Numbered from the stretch's first letter, positions 52,101 through 64,000 are shown. The stretch: 64,000 bases of DNA from Antennarius striatus (GCF_040054535.1 NC_090783.1:2085001-2149000); one strand, 5' to 3'. Notes: generated by a model not told the origin, from the sequence alone. Numbers and translations are program-made.

Positions 52101-53696
52101 TGGAGCCGTTGGGGTAAGCCTGCGTGACAATCAGACAAAACTCACTTTGACTTGAATTCGGTCTGTTTAGTTCCTAGTTACTTTAAAGGTAATCAATTTT
52201 TTTTTTTTTTCTAATAAAACGAGGTTTCCGGCTCCTGTCGCCTACCTCTCTCAGCCTGACGAGGATGACTTCCTGGTATTCTGGCTCGTCCACCTTCTCC
52301 GTCAGGGCAGCCAGGTTGTTTCTGACCGTGGTGGCACTGAGGCAACTCCTGAACTGGTTAATGTTGTAGTCAAATGGGAATGCTTCGTTGCTGATGGTCA
52401 CCGCAGTGATATTCCCCACGGTGCACCCTACCAATCACCAAAACCAGACTTAAAATGATGCGTGAATGAAGAATAAAGGTAGCAGAGTGGCGATCTACTC
52501 ACCTGTAGATCGCTTTGAGATGGTTTGAAGGGACCTTCTTATTTCTTCCTTTACCCTCACCCTCCTTTGTCTGTCTACTCCAATGTTCACAAGATAGTCC
52601 AGGAAGAACATCAGGAAGCTCCGCTTTGTTTCCTTGATTGCATAAATAAAAAAAAATGAAACAAGAAGTTGTGTTTCTTCTGCAAATTTCCTGTTGAAGG
52701 CATTGATGGATGCGATGCTTACCGTGTCAAAGTATCCATAGAAGGTTGAATTCAGATACAGAGGCAGGATCCCCAGGTCCCTCAGCGTCTCTTCAGTCCA
52801 ATTTGATGGATTTCTGACAATCAAAATAAGAATTCAAATCAAAATCGATCCGATTCTGACAAGGAAGGAGGCTTTGCCATTTTAAAAATGACATTTTATC
52901 CATTGCTTCTGCACAAACATACCCGAATTGTGTATTCCCGCTCTGCAGCTGAGCAAAAACTGCAACCACTTGAGCATCGTCGAGTTCCGGGCAGTTTCTG
53001 ACTATTTCCAAAATGATGGGGTCAGAGTTCTGGATGTAGCTGCTGTTTAGCGTGCAGGCCATGTTCCCCAGCACCATTATGTCATCTGCAGTCAAACTGG
53101 TGCTTGTTATGCCCTTAAAAATAAAATGAGTGAGATTTAAATCCACAAATTTGACTTGGGCATGTGGGGAAATGGTCTTGGATGCAAATTTAATCCAAAG
53201 GAATAAATGTTTTAATCTTTTTTAGGTGTTCTTGTTGGTGAAGTTTGGTGTCTTTATTTAAAAATGTTCAGACCTGGAGTAATTTTACCCTTCTGGAAGC
53301 ATGTAGGAAATCTCCACATAGGATGCTTAAAGTTATTCAATAAAGCTTTAATTAAGCTCACCAGGCAGGTCCTGGCATTGCTGAGCAGTTCCGTCCATAT
53401 GAATCTGAGGGTGGGGGAGACGATGAAGAAGTTTGCCGACCCCAGCTCTTGAAAATAGGATCTGCAGCTGCTTGGCGCCACCAAGGAGTACCTGAGTTCA
53501 AAAACACCAACAGAAGGTTAACTAATGTGAGACCTCTCATGAACTAACAGTTAAACACGCCATCAACTCACTCGTAGTACAGCAGCAAATCCGGAGGATA
53601 TGAGGTGAAGCTGGTGGCGTCGGGTTGTCTGATGTGGTTGTACATGCAGGTCAGCTGTTGGAGAAAGCCGCAAAACATTTAGACAGTGTAATATGA

Positions 53697-53770
<74 letters not shown>

Positions 53771-56700
53771 GTGTCTCCACCAGCATGACCTTTCTCTCGC
53801 CTTCCCTCCGGGAGGCTTGCACCAATCCCCTGATCAGCTCCGGGTCGCTGTTCCTCACGCCGGTACAAGTGAACCCTTGCAGCACGAAGGACGACAAACT
53901 ACACACACAAACACACATTGTAAGGACTGGTATGGTTTTACTTTCCTCTTTTATTTTGAAAGTCGATCCGACTTCCTTCCCCTGATTGGTGTCACCTGTG
54001 TCTCATTATCCTGTTAGCTCTGCCTCCATTCATCTAGAGGTGTCCTAGACGTGAATAGGGTTTTGGATAACCGGAATATTGACTATATCAGGACCAGCTG
54101 TAATTCTCCTACAGGTCAGTGAATGGAGTTTTCCACCTCCAGACTAAACCCTTGGTTTATTTGAAATCCTATCAAATGAATCTCTAATAGATACTCAGAT
54201 ATTTTAGATATTTTGTGTGAACTCTTCCTTCTCTAAAACTCACTTGTTCACACCTCCCACCACATTGATTGCGAACGGCGTCACCATCAAGTCAAAGATG
54301 ACCTCTGCCTGTAAAAAAACAGAGGAATTATTGTCCATTCTGTGCGTTCAGAAGAAAGCGATGTGTTTCAGCGTCCGGTCCACAAACCTGCCGTCGGTTC
54401 CACTGCTGTTGGTTGATCTGGATGATGATGTCGCTGTTGTTGGAGAAGGACAGCAGCAGAACTCGAGGGATCTCCGAGGCCACCTCAGCAGGAACGTTCC
54501 CTATAATGTTGTCACTGTTGGCGTTCACTGATATGATCTATGGGAGGCGAGATGGAATTCGATTGTGTTCAATCTTCACTTGGATTAAAAGAATTATCTC
54601 TAAACTATCTTGAACTTTTCAAGTTTTTACCTGTTGGACGAAGAGCCGCCGGGTGATCCGTGGCGATCTCCTCAGGTTCGCCACAAATGAAGGATCTCTG
54701 GATGCAGCAATGACCTGGGAGCCATTTATTCCTCTGATCATTGACGACTGTATCCCCGCGACAAGAGAGCCCAGCCTCACCAGCGACGCTGAGCTATTGG
54801 TCTGGTGGGATGGATGAAGATGGCAGCTTTAACGCGGCTGAGCATCTCAAGGAAAAGAATGATTCTGATAACTCGTGCGGAGAGTACCTGTATCAACCCT
54901 GCAGAGATCAGAACCCGGACGATGGCGTTGACCTGACCTTGGTTCCAGTTGGTCACGTTGCTGAGAACACCAACTGTCCCGGCTAAGTCCTGAGGGTCAA
55001 TGTTCTCCAGTTGCCCGGTGGAGATACCAGAACTTTCTGTGCCGAGGGCCTCGATGGCAGAGGCATCAATGGTCTCAAAGTTACCCGCCAAAGCTGCAGA
55101 AATCTGCAGAGAAGAAAGACTTTTAAATGACATGAAACAAGCAGCGTTTGCAAAAATAATTTACTCTAACTAGAGGAATTTAATCAAAACACAGGATTAA
55201 AGAGGATAAAACTCATTGAAATGACTTCTTCAGGCTAAATCTTCTTCAGAAATACCATTCATAGCTTTATTAAATCATGCATGAGTGTTTCTGTGTAAAC
55301 CACACCTGTGGGTCCAGGTCTGTGCAGACCATCATGAGGTCGCTCAAAACAGTCATAGTTTGACTTGCGGTCAGTTGGGTGAAGGCCGGACCGGGAGCGA
55401 CGCACCGGCATAAGGTTGGAATACTGGAGAGAGCAAGAGAGGAGAGTCACGATGACGTGATTCGTCACATTCTAAGAGATTGTCGAGTTTTAAGCTACAG
55501 TCCCGTCAGAACCACGTTTGGAGGCTTTAAAATCCTTCATTTCTAGACTTCCTGTTCACTTAAAATGTACTTTTTCGTGGGTTTTAGAACTCACTTTAAG
55601 GGATTGAAGTTGCTGTCCTGCCTATAAATTAGCTCCGTGTAGAAGTTGGTGAGGTTGACGGGTAAGACCGAGTGGTTGAGGAGCGCAATGTTCTCACGAT
55701 TCACTGCAAACACCTGGATGACCTGCAGGGGAGGAGGACGAGGGAGCACATGGGAAAATTAGTCCATCTTTATCTTTTACACCAAAAATTGGTGAGTTCA
55801 TTTTGGTGAATTCCTATAGTTAGACTTATTACATCTGTAGATCCAAACATCTGGAGATCCTCCAGGGTGAGGAAGGCCATGAAGGGGCCGATGTACTCCG
55901 CAAACCAGGCTGTGGAATTCAGCTCCGGGTTGTTGGGGTCGTAACACCTGGGCACGCCGTCTGAAAAGACGGACGAGTAACGTTAACGTTAACGTCAACG
56001 GGGAGGATTTTACCGAAGGAGGCTAGGGGGATAGAAAGACGGAACTTGTCTGGAGGTGAAATGTACGATTGTTAGCGTTTGCTACCACTGCACATGCTAA
56101 CAATAGCAAAGGCTGAGGTCTTAGTTGTGATACTAGAAAAGAAACACAAAAAATTTAGTTTTCATAACTAGAAATATTATTGGAGGGTTGTGTGTTTTTT
56201 TTTATCTTAAATTTTTGGTAATATTTTTAGCATGGCGCATTAGCGGTAACTACCATGGCTAACACTTTTTATTTTTTGATAGTTATCATTCACTCTTCAG
56301 TGTGCTATTAAAACACATTATTGTTGAGTTTGGTTGTTGCAGCCCTCTCTTACGGCTAGTAGCATGAATGCTAATGTTAGCAAATTTTAGCAAATTTGCT
56401 GAGAAATTCCTGAGTCAGGGTGGACGATAATGTCCGGTCATCAAATTAAGGGATTCTAGCATTTTAAAAAGTCAATAAGATAATACAGGAGGTGATCCTC
56501 ATTGATGACCATTTGTGGTTTAGTCAAGCTTCTATCTGGTTGCTGATTGGTTCCCTGAAACCAAAGCGACATATTGGTTAAAGAAAAGTTATTGTCCGGT
56601 GAAATTTGTTTGTAAAAGCCTCTTGAAGGCTTACGGATCTCTCCATTAAAACACTGCTACCACCCTCGGTCCATGCGATGTTGAAGACTAACCTGAGGTG

Positions 56701-59700
56701 AGGAATTCCCTGACGGTGTTGAACACATCCCGCCTCATGAAGTCTCCGGCTGTGTAGTTGAATTCACCAAGAGCTGAAACGCTGAAAAACCAAACCAAAA
56801 CAAGCACAAATTACATTTTATGCATAAAAAAAGTCCACATTAGCACAGTGTTAGCATACGTACAAGTCCTGGAAGGCCGGGCAGGTGGGGTTGTACGTGT
56901 TTGTGCGGTCGATTAGACTCCTAGTGAGGAAGGGCAGGTAGTCTCGGAGGCGACGATTAAACCAGGCGTTAGCCTCTGACCTGTTGGGACTTCTGAGAGC
57001 GACCGGCCAAACGCAAGGCAGCGTGGGCCGCCGCACCGCCTCTGGGAGGGACTCCTGTAGAAAATACACACTCGTTAATGTTCATTTATCATCGGTATGT
57101 TTGACTTTTCTGGTGTGGGCGTGCGTGACATACAGTCTCCAGGAATATGGGCGTGTTGTTGTAGTGGTCGTAGATCGTACAGAGCAGTGCATCGTTGTCG
57201 ACGGCACCAGGGAGACTGAGGAACCGCCTGAGATCCGATGGAGGCATGGAGTTCAACACCTGAAGGAGTGTCAGACAAAGTGAGTCCTCTTCCTCCTCCC
57301 TCAAACTCTGATTTTACTCTTGAACACAAACCTCTTGTAATTTGCCGGGGGGTATGACGGACAAGAAGGAGGTCAGGTTGGGGAACTGGAACCCCTGGAA
57401 TCTGTTCCTTAAGAAAACGTAGAAGCTCTGTCTGCCGTCGAAGCAGCGAAGACTCTCTTTGTGATCGACAAAGAATGTAAGCAAGATTGATCAGATCAGA
57501 GTTTCCCTTGGGTTTAGTTTGAATGGGGTAACTCAAATGTTATGCACTTGTAAAATACCTTAAAAAGGGACAATTACTGGACAATTAATGTTTAAAAATG
57601 AATACCCCTCTAGACTTCAGTTTACAATGAAACAAACAATACCACTACAGGTATAACCAAACTGTTCAACGTTGGATACCTCCTTTGGCAAAATCCAGAA
57701 AATTTTTAATTCCTCAGGATGTAAATGGTGAAGTCATTTTGCCGAGAGATTTAAAAACTGACAACCGAAAACACACAGCTATTAAAACACTAGTCTTTGA
57801 TTCTAAATGGCTTTCGTGTCATGCAGTTGAAGACAGAAAATATTTACAGCCATCTTTAGGAGTACAGGTAGTACTCAACATACGAACATTCAACTTACGA
57901 ACATTCGGAGATATGAACGAACACGCTTCACCATATCTGACTATCGTCCTGCAGTTCCACTTTCTGCCACAACCCCTGGTCAGTCTTAGGGAATAGTACT
58001 TTAGTATTTAGAGTAATAATGACATTTTATAGACCTCAAATGGCGATTATAGGTTGAAATTTAATAAATAATGACTTACAAATAATTAAACTTACGAACG
58101 ACCTCTCGGAACCAGTTGTGTTTGTATGTTGAGGACTACCTGTATAACCAAAAAGTAAAATCTGTTTTCTTAAATCGTACCTCTGAGGGACAGAATGACG
58201 TGTCTGTGGATTTCTTGCTGACTGACTTCGCTGAGCGAAGAAATGGTTGAATTCAGGTGGGCGACACTGAAACAATCCCAACAAGGAAATCAATCGTGGT
58301 AGCTCCTCCGATGAGAATGCATTCACTGACATTTGTTCAGATCTCATTCAGGCGTCTTTAGAGCTCCATCTGATGCAGTAAAACGAACTATTTTTTGGTT
58401 AATTTCATCATCTTACCCTTCTTCCTGGATGATGCAGTTCCTTCCCTGCAGGATTCCGAAATACGGTCCCACATGGTCGGCCGACAGGTTGAACAGCAGG
58501 GGGGGCAGTCGTCGATTGATCCACGGCGTCAAAACGGAATCGCTGACAGAGGCGTTGGAGAGGTTTGCACGATCAAACACAACTTGCAGCAGAGCTGATG
58601 TTACTTCAGGGGGGAACATTTGCTGATGTCCCTGTAGAAAAAGATTAGAGGCAATATAAGAAAAAAAGCAACCATAAAGGTTTTAAACACAAACCAACAA
58701 CAACAAAAAAATGATGGCAAGATTCTTAAATTATATGCTTCACATTCTAAAAGTGGATAAATATGTGCAGATTTAAGTATTTTCCTGATACTGAAGACAA
58801 TTACTTACTTAATTTGTGTTCAATGCACACTCACCATGACAGCAGGAGATACGTCATCAAAGAAGGCTGCGAGCTGCTGGTTGGGGATGTGATCCGTCAC
58901 CATGACAACCTGGTCAGCAGAGGTGAGCTGGCCGGGCGTGGCCGTCACCTCTGCCAGCTGTCTGGCCGTCAGCAGCGGTAAGGCCTCCAACTGCACACAC
59001 ACATAAACCATTAAAACGTACAGGAAGTAGAGACAAGAAATATAGACGGACGCGATGCGACGGGTCGTACCGGCATGAACTCGGGATAGACCATCAGCAG
59101 CTCATGGAAAGACGGGAAGATGGAGAAATTTCCCAAGTTCCTCTGCAGCCAATCGTCACTGTTGTTGGTGTTGGAGCTGCAGCTGGGGTCTAAAACACAA
59201 AAACACACGACGAATTCTATATCGATGAATTTAGCGTGCTAGATGGAGTACATTTATAAAGTGAGATAGGGGCTGTATCTCAAGAAAAAGACCCACAACC
59301 CAGCTTGGTTGCTGTGGTCCTCAAGGGAAGGTATCTCAAATAGCATACCTGAGGTGTTGTTGGTGAGGAAGACTCTCATGAAGTTCTTGTAGACGGATAT
59401 CTGCGTGGAGAGTTCCATGCGTGGCTGTAGCTCGTTAAAGAGCCGCACACTGATTTGAGAGATGGCAACTTGCAGTTAAAACAATATCAATAGCAGGTTG
59501 TTCAAAAGGCGACGGTGAATGTTTGAGCTCACAAGCGCTGGTAGACGCTGCAGTTGAAGTCCTTCGTGGCAAGACATGACAGGAAGTCAGCACTAACGGC
59601 AGGCAAGAGTGGACGCAGGCTGGCTTCGAAAGTCAAACTCATGAAAGTTGGAACATTGTAGACGACCGTGCCAAAGACGTCCAGTCGGATTTCTCGGAAA

Positions 59701-62700
59701 ACGTCTAAAATGATTGTCAGTGCTGGATCTCTGGGGTTTGGATTCTTGCTGGCAAAAAAAAACAGACCGTTTTTCAGCGTAATTCCGGCTTTGGAGAGGA
59801 AAAGCTTCCAAACGGGTCTTGTACTGCTGGGGTCAGAGGTGTGATCGCACGCCATAAACTCAGCCAGATCCATAGAACTCAGTTGTGTAATCTGTGTGAT
59901 GAGAGAGTATTCTGATATCACATTACATTGTTTCACAAAACAGTCGAGGACAAGCACCGATTTAAGGTGTTTGGGTGTCTCACATTGGCACAGGCGAATT
60001 CTTTGACAGTAAAGTCACAAAGACTTCCCTTGACCAATTTGTGATGGAGGTAGAGGTCCAACGTTGTGCTGTAGTTTCAAAGTTAATAAGATCAAACATT
60101 AACTGACAAGACATTAAAACACCAAGTTTAAAAAAAAAAAATCATATATCCCACCTGTTTACCCCAGTGCAAATCTCTGTTTCTGTGTAGGAAAAATACA
60201 GTAATAAAAGTTTCCATTATGATAATGAACAGTCAAATAAAAAGTCATTTGAGAAGTGAACTTACCATTTATTATGGTGACATTACACTTAAAGGACAGA
60301 AAGATCAAAATGGTTAGGAGACCTCTTTAATAAACATTAGGGATATATTTAGGAAATCAAAGGTGGAAGTCAGAATTAATTACCTCTCCACTGTTTATGA
60401 TGCATCCTGTAATAAAGGAACAGTAATTTGACAATAAATTTACAGTGTGACTCAGAAATCTCAATCACAATATTCAATCAGATGATAAAGCTGCATAAGC
60501 TGCTCTTAAATGCCCCTTAAATGTAATAATTACCTCTATAAATGACACACAAACATTTTTTAAGTGGTGTATTGCTTGCTTCTCACCTGGTGGGATGGAC
60601 CAAGAGATGGATCTCAGGGCTAAGCCGATATTCAAAGACTGATACGGATTCATGTGTATTCTGTTGAATCTAGAAGAGCAAAGTAGGTTTAACATTACAA
60701 TTTTATGCTTTAAAAATATTCATAAATGAACAATATAGAATTTCTGATAGATAGATATATATCTGAATGAACTTACAAGATTTTGAATGTTGAACAATTA
60801 AATGGGTTCTTTAAATACAAAGGCAAATTATTATTAGTAGATGTTGGAATATTATACAAAAAATAAAGAACAAATTTTCTCTTTTTACCATCACGAGCGC
60901 TTTAGAGAGGTAGGACAAGAAGCGGTCATATTTTATCTCATTAGAAGGTTCGGCCAGGTGGTCAAAAACCGCGTTAATGATGAACTCTCTGGTTGGCAAA
61001 CCAGGAAAATCAAGCACCAGCAGATCAGCAAGCTGTCTCGCCGCCAGCATGACTAGAGCCTCCAGCTAAACGGCAAAGAGGGAACAAAATAAAGGTTGCT
61101 GGAAATGAAAAACACAAAAATGGTGAGCATTTTCTCAAAACGTCTTTTGGTTTTGCAGGAATTAAACCTTACAGGGTTGAAGGTTGGGTTGTAACGAAGA
61201 AGGTCTGACAGGAGCACCATGTCTGAAAATGGTCCCAGAGTCCTCAGGAGCCAATCGACGCTGCCATTGGTGATGACCAAACATTCTGGCCCTGGACCGA
61301 GTCGGGAAGACAAACAAAGACAACAACCTTTTACCTCTGGAGTCCTTACAAGATTAGAAATGCATCCATTCAATCAAAAGATGAAGCCGTACCGAAGTGG
61401 GACAAGTAAGGGTTGATGAAATCTCTGACGACCATATACCGCTGAAAAAACTCTGTAAAATGTGGGGAAAGGACCCGGAGTCTGGTGGACAAAGTGAAAA
61501 GGAAAAAGCACTGTTTTTCTTCACAGTCTCCAACTGCATTATAGAAAATCAAAATATCATAAGAAATAAATCAAGAGATATATTGATACTAAAGCAATGC
61601 CAGTTATATTTACATTTGCTGGTAGGAGGAACAGCTGATGTTCCTCCTGGCAACGCAGCGCAAAAACTTTCCTGACGCCGACGGTAGAAGCCTGCTCAGA
61701 CGGACGGAGAACCATTTTGTGATGACGCTGCTGTTCCTCAGCTCTTCATCAGTCAGAGGAATCACTCTGAGTTTTCCAACCACACTCAAAACCTCCCGCG
61801 CTGATGGAATGACCGTAGTGTTTGGCTGCGGGTGGGAGAAATTAGAGATAAATAAGATAGATTTTTTTTTTTTTTCAAGATTTGTTGAGGTTGTGAATGA
61901 TTATGATTAGCTAACCATGCTAGCCAAGATGTCCAAAGCTGGGTCCAAGACCATGGACAGTTTACTCAGCAGTATATTCCACAGGATGAGGCTGTGGCTA
62001 CTGTTTCCAGTCAGATTACACTTCAGGAGAGACACCAGCTGATTGGCTGTGAAGTTCATGAGCTGGAAGAGAGAGACAGCAATTACACAACACTTTGCCA
62101 AACAGGCAGCTTGGGGCGCGGAGACCAGACACGTTCACTTTAAAGGTGATGTTTACCTTTGCACATGCGTATGTCTCCAAGGTAAAACTACAAGAAACAT
62201 TGCCGTGCATGTTCAAGGAAGATTCCAGGGCAGTGCTGCAAATGCATTTAAAGCATGTTAGCCTGAAGGTTAATGACGTTCAAGCGGCTTTGCGTTTAAA
62301 TCACAACAAATCGGATACCTGTTAACGTGTCTGCAGGTGAGAGTACCTGCCAGAAAGTAGAGAAAGGATTTCAGACCGACTGAAATGAAGGTGATCTTTA
62401 CTAAAATGGTTAAATAAAGACGGACTTACTGTTGAACTGGATTACAGGGCACTGAGAACAATAAGGTTTGTGTGATGTTAGAAGAATGTAAAATATTTTT
62501 AACTTGAAATATGAGGAAGAAAAATGAAAGGAAACTCACCGAGATGTTATCTGACAAACACTCTGTGAAAACACATGGAAACAAATATTCAGTCATCTAC
62601 TCTAGTACGATTGAAGACTCCAAAGCCTTCCATTTACATTAATATGCAAACCTCCCCAGTGAATATTCATTCTTTGGACTCAGGTGTGTATTTTCCTGTG

Positions 62701-63980
62701 TGTGTGTATCTGTATGAGTAAGAGACTGACCCTGTGGCGTGTTGCCAACCAGGTTATCGAGTGCAGACAAGAAGTCAGGTTGAATCCCAAAGGACAGAGA
62801 CGGCGTGGCTTTGTACAATCTGCTAATACTAACACATGAGAGAGGAAAGAAATCTCTTAAAACGTTTATGCATTCGTGTTTTTTCAGACTTCATATCCCA
62901 GCTTCCAGATCTGCATTTAGAATCAATCTTGTTTAGATACAATAATCATCAATAAGTCTCTGTTTCCAGGCAGAATCTTCCATCGACTTTTCGTCTTATC
63001 CCACTTTGGAAGATCAGTTTTGGGTTCTTGTAATATTTTCCTTCTTTAGTAATTGATTTATATAGATAGATAAATCAATAAATAGACAATCTAAACTGAA
63101 GATTAAGATGTTATCAAGTCCTTAATGCATTTGACAAGAGAAAGGTTAATAAGTTAAAAAGCCATGCTTACATTTGCTGGTAGTCACGGCAGGTTAAAGT
63201 GGTCTGTAAATTGGAATATTTTACAATTAATCATCCACAAGCGATAAACATTTTCTTGCCATGTTCAAAGTTACAATCATATATAAACCGTTGTGTGTTG
63301 GGATGTATAAGCCAAAATACGCAGGAAAAACACAAGACGTCTCTCATCAACGGACTCCAAGTAGTAGTCAAGCATGCCGTCAATGAGGACGGCCTTCTCA
63401 GGCGGGGTAAGAAGAGACGTTAGCAGCAACTCTGTCGTCATGTCTATCGTCAAGATGGGAAGTACTTCCAGCTGGACGGGAGACAAAAGAGGACAAAAGG
63501 TGTCAAATAAAATAAAAACTTCAAGTAGAGTAACTACAGAGGAAGTATTTCGGCCTGTTGGGTTTTCCGGACTCACTCCAGAGAAGTTTGGGTTGAGAGA
63601 GTAGAAGTCATTCACTCGAGCAAATCTGGCGAAGTAACCGAAGTTCTTCATCAGCCATTCTGTGCTGTTCCTGGCTGAGGAGACGCACTGTGGGTCTGGA
63701 ACATACATAAAAAGTTAACGCAAAACACAAAGGTTTAAGTTCTGTTCATATATAAGGTACCTGAAATGTAATATTTCACATAAAAACCTGAAATACCACC
63801 CCCAGACATTTTATAAAACAAAAATGGCTTCATGGAATGTGGCTTTGTCTGTTTCCTGTAGTTTACTCACCGCCTGTGTTATGATGCCTCAAGAAGTTAT
63901 AGATGAAGAACTGATAGATGTCTGACCCAGTTCTCCAATTCGAACCCATTGAGGTAAAATGAGAGCTGAGCTCTGCCACA
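49140..63980 (-). CDS. msln: Giant mesothelin-family GPI-anchored protein (partial, 5' end outside window)
   Basis: Fifty exons with matching phases join to 5,995 nt (about 1,997 residues plus stop). Terminal exons are 49140-49216, 49703-49946, 51317-51411, 51498-51640, 51739-51875, 51961-52119, 52246-52427, 52503-52632 and 52723-52813. Above 52813 come 41 more, up to 63871-63980. The C-terminus matches human mesothelin: LSVGEVAALLGDNVRDL...NTLGIGLQGG against LTVAEVQKLLGPHVEGL...DTLGLGLQGG, with INLCSLD equivalent to YLCSLSPEE. It ends in a Thr/Pro stalk, then SGCDSVHIHPGFTILALL and a hydrophobic tail, a GPI-attachment signal. A furin-type RQRR (52561-52572) sits about 370 residues from the end, as in mesothelin precursor. 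The N-terminal two thirds is built of repeated modules, each with NS(T/D)xWL...LGxF and LE.L..L..(Q/R)L. Family assignment is confident; the exact orthologue is not. Confidence 0.85.
50042..50957 (+). mobile_element. Tigger/pogo-type DNA transposon relic
   Basis: Terminal inverted repeats CAGTGGTTCCTCTACTTAC and, at the right end reversed, CAGTGGTACCTCTACTTACG, flanked by TA on both sides (the target duplication of Tc1/mariner elements). Inside, from about 50384, is a decayed frame beginning MDPKKVTEKRGKEKTKK, followed after a stop by MIEKREKG and a LLKQKE segment. That is the pattern of the CENP-B/pogo N-terminal helix-turn-helix. The catalytic part of a transposase is missing. Inserted in the mesothelin-like gene intron 49947-51316. 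Confidence 0.75.
50978..51174 (+). repeat. Dispersed LINE 3'-end repeat
   Basis: GGGTCCTGCCCGGGGGTTTCTTCCT, GAGTTTTTCC..GCC.CTGTCGC, TGTTGGGTTTCTCT and GCGCTATACAAATAAAGG followed by TTGATTGATTG form the well-known 3' end shared by fish non-LTR retroelements. It has no coding content. Confidence 0.65.
53698..53768. repeat. (CA)n microsatellite abutting a splice donor
   Basis: About 70 bases of CA repeat (GT on the gene strand). The donor of mesothelin-like exon 53769-53898 (ACACAG/GTGTGTGT) is the first repeat unit itself. Confidence 0.93.
57865..58142. mobile_element. Miniature inverted-repeat element (Tigger-like ends)
   Basis: Left end CAGGTAGTACTCAACATACG, right end reversed CAGGTAGTCCTCAACATACA; the inverted ends continue with ACGAAC...TTACGAAC words. 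Flanked by TA on each side. At 278 bases and with no frame of its own, it is non-autonomous. It lies in the mesothelin-like gene intron 57457-58180. Confidence 0.7.
60155..60808 (-). other. Micro-exon cassette 1 of the mesothelin-like gene
   Basis: Successive predicted exons of 32 nt (60777-60808), 83 nt (60587-60669), 23 nt (60384-60406), 22 nt (60266-60287) and 22 nt (60155-60176). The four micro-exons each contribute one cysteine (NPFNCSTFKI; GCIINSGE; CNVTIIN; EICTGVNS). All have GT-AG borders and matching phases. Each is very short, so single calls are weaker than the pattern. Confidence 0.65.
62319..63203 (-). other. Micro-exon cassette 2 of the mesothelin-like gene
   Basis: Successive predicted exons of 32 nt (63172-63203), 98 nt (62731-62828), 23 nt (62540-62562), 22 nt (62430-62451) and 28 nt (62319-62346), with peptides TTLTCRDYQQ, ECLSDNIS, CPVIQFN and STLTCRHVNS. 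Sizes, order, phases and the single cysteine per micro-exon copy those of the cassette at 60155-60808. Confidence 0.65.
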
Positions 63981-64000
63981 CTGCAAATAAAGACAAAGAC

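Noticed and set aside
59533-59891. A tiny intron within the long mesothelin-like exon near FFFASKNP
   Set aside because: The only possible GT-AG pair there would be about 23 nt apart, too short to splice, and the frame is open across it.

Overview
The window is a multicellular eukaryotic genome segment, and everything points to a ray-finned (percomorph-type) fish. It has intron-rich genes with short GT-AG introns, abundant (CA)n/(GT)n microsatellites, tRNA-headed SINEs, Tigger and hAT-like miniature elements, and clear vertebrate orthologues. I joined exons by hand from splice sites. For seven of the eight genes every exon phase agrees and the joined length is a multiple of three where both ends lie in the window. 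The window-edge genes (micall2 and the mesothelin gene) are phase-consistent as far as they run.

Layout. On the minus strand, left to right: micall2 (3' end beyond base 1, start at 5740); a GH31 acid alpha-glucosidase of the gaa/gaa2 type (9352-14799); two C2H2 zinc-finger genes (17268-20746 and 24307-30781) that share a short acidic N-terminal module and look like diverged tandem relatives; and, from 49140 to beyond base 64000, a very long mesothelin-family gene. On the plus strand, in the middle: bfar (33508-37522), txndc11 (39023-45046) and a small LITAF-domain gene (47700-48399), all tandem.

bfar (ER membrane RING/SAM protein) and txndc11 (ER thioredoxin-like protein) are both ER quality-control or apoptosis-related proteins. 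The LITAF-domain protein is an endosomal/lysosomal membrane protein and the glucosidase acts in lysosomes. Nothing in the sequence suggests that the neighbours form one pathway.

The most unusual content is the mesothelin-family gene. Fifty phase-consistent exons in the window encode about 1,997 residues, roughly three times the length of human mesothelin precursor. The N-terminal part consists of repeated modules with repeated exon sizes (119-nt exons, 89-nt exons and a cassette of 22-32-nt micro-exons each carrying a cysteine). The C-terminal part matches mesothelin, followed by a Thr/Pro stalk and a GPI-attachment tail. Other points of interest are loss of the second zinc-binding half of the MICALL2 LIM domain, a series of small exons each opening with a basic patch in one zinc-finger gene, and a 45-bp coding repeat carrying SUMO-type motifs in the other.
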